A stretch of DNA of 64,000 nt from Xanthostigma xanthostigma (lineage: Eukaryota; Arthropoda; Insecta; Raphidioptera; Raphidiidae): positions 4,154,001 to 4,218,000 of the forward strand of contig OY754464.1 in assembly GCA_963575645.1 (NCBI GenBank), given 5' to 3'. Below, piece by piece: positions 51,301 to 60,300 of the stretch; the first letter of the stretch is position 1, and every line of letters begins with the position of its first letter. Both the position numbers and the translations under genes were made by a program. The notes under the pieces were generated by a model. The model had not been told where the DNA came from, searched no databases, and worked only from the letters and a program-made list of their open reading frames with translations.

Positions 51301-54300
51301 GCAGTACTAACAATAGAATGACACATATCGGGTAACAGAAAGAAGTTTTGTAAACCGACTTTAAATAATATTTCATAAGGATTTACGCTTAAAATCCAAC
51401 GAGAGCTAAGTAATTGCAATGTATTACTTTTGTTTTCATTATCTTTATGTTTATATTTGTTCATTTCGTCTTGAACAATTTTATAAATTAATATTTTGTC
51501 CAATACAGTAAATATTCTACGTTTAAAGTGAATAAAATAGTAAATTCATTTTAAAGTTCATATTTTGTGTATTTTCGGGTGAATAATAACAATATTATGG
51601 CAGGAAGAAGTTTTACTTCAGTCGTGTGATCTAAAGAACACTCGCCTTTTTGATGGCACTCGGAATCGGGACTCCAAGTTTTTATGTCGCCGGCTCTGTT
51701 TACATGTTATATTTCTACAGAAACACTGTAAAGGTCAATTCACACATGCGGTACTGTGCGCCGACTGTGCACCGACTGTGTCGATTTGAACTAAATCGAT
51801 CACCTGAAGTTTCCATTGAAAATGTATTGAATTGCACTGTTTAATTCACACATGTAGGTCTAGGCACAGACTGTGCTCTGACTGTGTTGCTTCCGACCGC
51901 TCTGAAAGCGATTTCTCAAGGTTACGGTCCGACACGGTAGGAGCACGGTACGTGCATAACCGCTCTAGTGAGAACTATTGGAAGGCTAATCTTTCCTCTA
52001 CGGATATAGATCTTCTCCACTTTGTGTTCTTTTTTTGTATGTCTGGTTTTACAAGTTTCAGCAGATTGTCAAATTTCAAGAAAGTCATACGAAAGTATCG
52101 AACAAATTGTTCTGGATCATCTTTAAGTCGAGCAAATGCTGTGTGAAATTCTCCTTCTTCCTCCCTAGCTCTCCATAAACGGTTAATCCAAATCTTCCTC
52201 TTTCTTTTTTTCACCTCTTCCGTTAATACTAGATACGCTCCGCATGCTATCACCACGTCCTCCTCTCTTGAATCCATGATACAAACCACAAAACACACAG
52301 TTTTGTGATACAAACAACCAACTGTGGCACGTAATAACATGGTTGGTGTGAATATGCACAACACAACACAGTCGGTGCACGGCTACGACACAGTCGGCGC
52401 ACAGTACCGCATGTGTGAATTGACCTTAACACATCATTAGTAGAATAGAATATGTAGTATCTGCAACCCTGTTTTAATTTCGCAACGTACCTCGTCGGTT
52501 GTTCATGAGTCGCATTCTATATATAATTGCATAGCGCAGTTTAATTAACCGTGTCCGTACGTGACAAATCCAGGTTTAAATAATAATTATACACGTGTCT
52601 AAACCCAATGTATAGAAAATACATCTAAATGTATAGATATGCCCATTGCGCTATATGTATTTGTGCAGGATTAGATTTAACATTCAATGTATTCAACGGA
52701 TCAATAAAATTCAGTAGGAGGCGCCATTGCCTTCAAACGAGCACGGTTTGTAATGCAACATTAACTCACGAAAGCGTGATGAATCAACGGCAACCGTCCT
52801 CGAATCGCGCTCGGAATTGTAGGGTGTTCATTTTGAGGCCCTCAATTTGTTGACATCTATACTAATATATAAAGCTGAAGAGTTTGTTTGTTTGTTTGAA
52901 CGCGCTAATCTCAGAAACTACTGGTTCAAATTGAATAAAATTTTTTTTTGTTGGATAGCCCATTTACCGAGGAAGGCTATAGGCTATTATATAATATTAC
53001 GCTACAACCATTAGGAGCGGAGCTTTAATGAAAAATGTTGCAAAAAGTATCTCAAAAATAAGCTTCTATTCATGTGAAATGCACTAAGTAGATATACTCA
53101 TATTAGTGATGAAAGAAGACAACCTCAGGTAGATCAATCGGTAGCGCATGCGACTGTCAATATCAGGGTCGTGGGTTCGAGCCCCACGTTGGGTGAATGT
53201 ATTTTTTTTTTTATTTTTTACATTGCTTTCTTCTAAGGCTTACATTTAAATTTATTTCAATTTTATTTAATTCATTCAAAAAAAATATTAGTTAAAAAAA
53301 GTTTAAATACTGCTCATTATCGACAAAAACTTTTGAACGGTAACTCTGATCATCATGAAATTTGGACACAACATTCATCTCGGTAAACTAAGATGAATGT
53401 GTGTACTCATGTCCCTTCCTTCCCCATTCGTTCTTTTGCACCCAGGTGAAACCGGGCGGGACCGCTAGTTTAGAATAAAATACATTTTATGAAATTACAT
53501 CCGCGCCCAATTTATTGAATGAGCTTATAAACGCAGTTCCGGTGTCGATATAATATTTTTTATTTTTTGTGGGTTTTTTTTCAGGTGGGCCAAGGAATTT
53601 TCCGAGAGAAGAGCAAATATCCAACGTTGACGCGTATGTCGTACTGCCAGTGCAGACTCATATTGGTGTTTTCGAGCATATTCAAACAATTTAAATGGAG
53701 CCATATCGCCCTCATCTTAGATCGATCGGATCTTTTTTCTCTGACAGTTGGTAAGGAACTTAAAATGTCTTCATAGAAAAAAAAAATACAACACTTTAGA
53801 CAATTTTTAACCACAATAATAATTTTATTATTAAATTGTACATGTAGGTACATCAACAAAAACTATTTTTGTTGGTAATTGCTCTAGTGCTCTGTATTAT
53901 TAGTAATTTGTATATTTTTGTAATTATCGTAACTTTTTATTTCGCTAGGTAGGATGTTTTAAAAATGCACTTGAAGAAATACAAACTCAATTAATCATTT
54001 TTCTTTACAACTCGTACTAATAATGTTAATAAATAAAATTATCGACCAATTTTTCAGACATGAGACAATATATTAACAAAAAATATAATTAATACATTAA
54101 CGTTTCAATCCGGATTTGGACCTTCTTTAGAACTGACCTAAAAAATATAAAAAATAATTAATATTTAATTTCTAATTCGCTTTATATAAAATTCTTTCAA
54201 AATATTAATTAGAATCAAAATATTGAAAAAATAATAACAAACAATTTTTTTTATTATCAAAGTTTTGAATAATATTATTACTTTAATTAAATTCAAATTT

Positions 54301-57300
54301 ATTATTTTTTTTATTAAGTTTCATTTTTTTAATTACATATTTAACTACATTACAATTTACAATGAAAAAAAAACGTGAAAAAAAAACAAAAAATAATGCC
54401 CCGGGTGAGGATCGAACTCACGACCTTAAGATTATGAGACTTACGCGCTGCCTACTGCGCTACCGAGGCGATGGGGTATATGTGCTTAGTCACAGATTAC
54501 AAGCGGACGTATAATTTTTGATGTATATTTAGTTGCATATTTTGAAGGTGTAAAATCAATAATGTTATTACGTCATGTATTGATGTAATAAATTATAGGC
54601 GCTCGACAACACAAGTTATAAGCGTCTTATAAACAATTGAGGACATGTTTTCTTATTTTTCGAATATATATTTATTTATGTAAATTCTTCGTCATTGTTT
54701 TTATACCAGCTTTACATGTGCTTTCTATAAAACAGATCATTTTTTAAGAACGTTGAAAATTTAAAACAAAACCAAATGTTTCGATTTATAAAAGACCTTA
54801 TTCATTTTTAAATATTTTTTTCCAATCACTAAAGCAATAAGTAGGTAAAATTTAAATATGTAATTACAAAACAGTTGTAACATTTGAAAATAATGTTACA
54901 AAAAGAAACTTTATTTATTTAGGAAAAAATTTGGAATACGGTTTGAAAAAAGAAAAACTTCTCGGGTTCGTACGAGAAATAAACGGAAACGACGAGGAAC
55001 AATACGATACTTACCTAAAAGACGCGAGCATGTATTCTAGAGGTTTGTATTTTTTAATATACAAATACTACTTTTAAAAAACTATTTCAATCATTTTTTA
55101 TTGAATTTTAGTTGTAATACTGAGTGTGCGAGGAATGCTTGTAAGAAAATTCATGTTAGCCGCGCATGCGCTAGGAATGACACGTGGCGATTGGACGTTT
55201 CTTGATATTGAAATATTTCAGGTAAGCAGTTTTTTCTTTTACTGAAAAAAACAATAATTTAGTTCCCATTGCTTATTCCCGTTTGACGCAATATACCTCT
55301 GAGTTCAATCTGGAACCACCATTTCCTTTCAACTGTATCATCTGATAGTCAAAATGATAAATAATTGAAAACACGAGATTAAAACGGCTTACACAATGCA
55401 TATACCTACTTTTTAAGGAATTATACAGAAGTTAGTTGAATGAATAATAATAATTACTTTGTATTATACAAAGATGTTCACAGGCGTAATATTAATATCG
55501 CATCAAATTATGTTTACATTTACAAGCAGGGCTCATATTGGGGCGATCACGACTGGCAAGTGAACGATCAACAAGACACAACCGCGCGCAAGGCATACGA
55601 GGCACTGCTGCGAGTTTCGCTTTTTCAGCCGAACAGCGAAGAGTTTCAAAAATTCGCGATGAATGTCCGAAATCGTGCGCTCAGGGAATACAACTACAAT
55701 TTTTCATTTGATGAAGAGGTAAGTCATAGACAGTAGGCATCATGGCAGTAGGTATAATACGCGCCACGAATCTAAAAGACTCGGTTAGATGCGAATGCGG
55801 GCTTGCGTTTGTACAGTCTGTTGAAAAACTACAAACTCGCAACTCAACAAAACTAAAATAACAATAACAACTTGACAATAGCGTACTCGACTGTACTTTA
55901 AAGCAGGAAAGCAACAGGTGACAAAGGCAATGAGTGATCACGGCCAATCACCGACAAGCGCACGTTCTGTGCAGGTAGCTGGGAGGTGGTGGGAGTCTCA
56001 ACGGCTCTAAAATGTGCCTTTGCGACGCTGTTTGTGACTAACTTCCGAACCTTTTAGATCTGTGGCGCGTATTGTATGTTGCGTCTCGTAGCATTCTGCG
56101 GCGAAAGTTGATCCGTCGCTCTCTCTTTCTCAGCCCAGGATCTGGAGGGGGGGTGGAAATTTCAGGGGGCGCCAAAATCATAATATAATATGGTTGAAAA
56201 CCACACCTTGGTCCAATTTACTCAATCTGCTTGGAGAGAGGGGGCGCCATTATCAAGTTTCTGCCGCGGTTCGAAAAAATCGTAGATATGTTGCTTTTTC
56301 TGTCTGACTTGTGGCCGACTGTAACCCCCGCTCCCGAAAATTCTCGATGAGTTTCACTGGGCATTAAATAGTAACAAATGAATCTGAAAACTTATTGTTA
56401 GAAAACGAACAAATTAATAATATTGTACGTTTTTTCACTGAGTCGAATTTAAAAATGTTATGTTCTACAATAATTAGTTTGAGGGAAATGGGAATCGGAG
56501 TGGGGCTGACGGCCGGCCGCAACTTAGGTGGTGAGAGAGAAAGCGACGAATCAACCGTTGCCGCAAGGTGGGGACGCAATTTACAGCCGGCTAAATAAAA
56601 TTGGAATATAGATTGTTTTAAAGATTTTAAAAATATATTTTAATAATTTATCATAATTAATAATCAAAACCGTATTTAAAACTTCTTTTCGCATTTTTTT
56701 GAATTTGAATAATCTGTGTCGAATATTAAAAGAAGTCATTAAAACTCAATTGTCTTGAGCAAACAGAAATCGACAATTTGCATAGGGAAATTACTGCTAC
56801 ATTTTATTCTTCCATTTGTATGCATATATGTATGTACATACAGCTGACGGGAGAAATAGTGTCCTCTTTGACGAGAAAAATTTAACAAACAGAAAAACGA
56901 ACGTAAAGATTACTTAGAAAAACGGAACAACCACTTAATAATAACATATTTTAATAACAATTTTAAATTATTATTCACTCATTGATCTCCCTCCGTACCC
57001 CTGTATCCGCGCCTGTCCTGTTATCGTGTAAGATACTTAGCATTATGTCACTTGGAAAAAAGTGAATTTATTAATAGTAAAAGAACTTTTAAAATCGGAC
57101 TAACAGTAACAACATATTCATTCATTTCGTTTGAGTAAAATCATTTTTAATTTTGGGATTTAACCTTACTTATTTTGCTTATGCTTTTTTTTCGTTTGAT
57201 AAACCCTCCTACCTCCTTCATTTAAGGCATCGCCCAATTTATTGCATATTGCTTACATGCATTCTTAGAAATCCTAGTGCTATTATTATTAAACTGGAAC

Positions 57301-60300
57301 TGTTCTATAAATAAAGTTAGAAAATTTCCTTTGTATTTATATCACACAACTAACTTTTTCTCCGTCGACACGGTTATTTTCAATGCCAGGAATACTCATG
57401 AATAAATTATAATGTTAATTGGTTTCCTTTCGACGCTTGTTTTTGTTTTCAACTTAACGCGCCCAGAATCTCTGGAATATTCCTATATGCATACAAAAAC
57501 ATACTTTCATTTGATTTTTGTTACAATCGTAGCACCTAATTTTATGATACAAAATTAGATGCATTGATGCATAATATTATTCAAAAGAAGAACAAGAATA
57601 TTACGAATTAATTCGGCATATAAAAAAAAATAACGATCAAACTATCAATTAGAAATTCGACGTTTCGTTGTTTCGTTTCTTTTATTGGGCATGTAAAAAT
57701 ATTTAATAGACCGAGAGTTACTAAACTTTTTGGAAGCTGATTTAGGCATGAGAATTACATACTTTATAATTTAGTTTAATAATTAATTTGTGGGTCAGGA
57801 GTTGCGCGGTATACACCCAGTTTATCTGATGATGGCGTTTCACGTGCTGCTTCAGAGCGCAGAACAGCGCTTGAACGCAAGAAAGTCTGCCACACAGAAC
57901 GCACAGGAGTTTTGTGATCTGCCAGTCGCTGCTAAACTTTAGCATTGATTGTGTAACTATTACCTAACATTTTAAATGTTTGTGAAATATCGAAAATATA
58001 ATCCATTCTAAAATTATGAAGTACCTAAGATTTTGGTTGTTCTGCAGCGCTCATAGAGGAATCGCCACTGATAAATTACTCAAAATAACTTGTTCCCAAG
58101 GTGAACTTCGTGGCCGGTGCATTTTATGACGGCGTAATTCTGCTGGGCATGGCGCTGAACGAGACATTGATAGAAGGCGGTGATATTCGAGATGGAGTCA
58201 GTATCACCGAGCGTATGTGGAACAGAAGTTTCTGCGGTGAGAATGATGTATAATTTATTTGAAAATAACTGGTTACCGATAAATTATCTATCAATTTACT
58301 ATAAAACAATAAATTAATAGTACCTTTCCTAATAAATTCAGACATGTAAATTCCTAGGCAAATGATCCGGGAATATTATGCGGATAATACGTGGAATTGT
58401 GAGAGAGAGCGCGGAGGTCGGCTGAGTTGAAGCGTGCTGTGATGCGATTGACTCTCGCAAGACACTGCCAGCCGCCAATATACGCTCTTTCTCACACTTC
58501 AACCTACAGTTGTGATACCGCCTGGCAAACATTTAGATCCGACTAAATAATCTAGCTTATTTATTTCTTATTTTATTTGAAGATAAAATTAAAATTTCAA
58601 AATGCCTCAAGGACTTTTTTTGCAAATAAAATTTCGCAAAGTTAAAGGCTTGGTTAGGCTCCACTACCCTTCAGCCAGGTCTTCGATTTTGTGTTCAGAC
58701 ATTACAAAATAAGTGTTACACAAATTTTCCCGTTGCCTCAAATACTTACCCAAAAATGTTCGATAGCTCTCCTATTATAAAAAGTTACAGATAAGTTATT
58801 AAATCTTAAGGAATTAATTGATTATGTAACGTTCAATAGGGATAACCGGCGATGTCCGTATAGATGATAAGGGCGATCGCGACGCCGATTACTCCATCTT
58901 GGATCTGGATCCAATCACCGGTCGTTTCGAAGTGGTCGCACACTATTACGGTCAACACAGACTTTATTCGCCAGTTGAAGGCAAGCGCATTCATTGGCCA
59001 GGGGGACGCGAGGGACCGTCACTTGACGTTCCCGAGTGCGGCTTTCTGGGCAACAATCCTGAATGTCAGAGTAGTGGTAAGTGTATCAAACATAACCTAA
59101 AATTGTAATTATTGTATCAAACTTCAGACCACTTTACAACATACACAAAACTTTCATGTGGACTAAATGAGCAATCAATCATGCAACGGTTAAAAGTATG
59201 ATTTCATGTGGCCGTCAGATGTAATTTTTGTCGCGCTTCCTGCCAAACCGCTTATTAAGAAGCTTCGCGGTTTAAAACAATAATAACAAGACCGTTCAAT
59301 CCCGGTCTAGTGGCCGCTAGCGGCGCTAGTAGTCTTCGTGGAAGTAAACGTCGAATAATATTTTTTTTACAAGTGCCTGAAACATTGCGGGCGGTAGGTG
59401 GTGCTGCCGTCACGCACCCAACGAATAGATAGTCTAAAAGGCAATTTTTTTTTCAATATCTGATTGAATTAATTTCCATTTCATGCTATCAAAGAGACGT
59501 ATGCAATGATCTTGTATGGATTGTTTGCATTTGGCATATTTCTGTCTTTTGCGACAACACTAGCTTGTGTTACATACAAGTAAGTATTTTGTAATAAACA
59601 TTCATAGAATTTATCATAACTATTCTTTAGATTTGACGCCAATATTTTTTGCTGCTCTCATAAATAAATCTTTAAAATACGATTCACACAATTTATAATA
59701 TTATATAACTTTACAGTGTCGTATTGCTTGATTTTCTGACAACTAGTCACTTCTTCAAAATACTTTATTGTAAAAACGATTGAATCGGGGATACATATAT
59801 GTGTACAAAAATTTCAAATAGATCGCATATGTGGCATCCGCCATATTGGATATTCAAGGACGGCACATAGCTTATCGTATTCCACTCGTAAAACTCGTTC
59901 ATTTGATATCCATGTCAAGAAGGTCGTGGAGAAAAAGGTAATTCGACATTTTGGGGCATCCGCCATATTGGATTTACAATGACGTCACATAGCTTATCGT
60001 ATTCTACTCGTTAAACTCTTTCACTTGATACCCATGTCAAGAGGATTGTGAAGAAAAAAACAATCCGCCATGTTGGGGTGTCCGCCATATTGGATTTACA
60101 ATGACGTCACATAGCTTATCGTATTCTACTCGTTAAACTCTTTCACTTGATGCCCATGTCAAGAAGATTGTGAAGAAAAAAACAATCCGCCATGTTGGGG
60201 TGTCCGCCATATTGGATTTATGCATTGTCACCGGATTTATTCACGACTGCAAAATTTCAAGCTCTAGCTTAATTAGATCTAACCGCTCCCCCTGCCTACG

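Noticed and set aside
54397-54469. Treating the tRNA-Met as a pseudogene
   Set aside because: The acceptor stem, arms and terminator are all intact and the unusual anticodon-stem pair is compensated.
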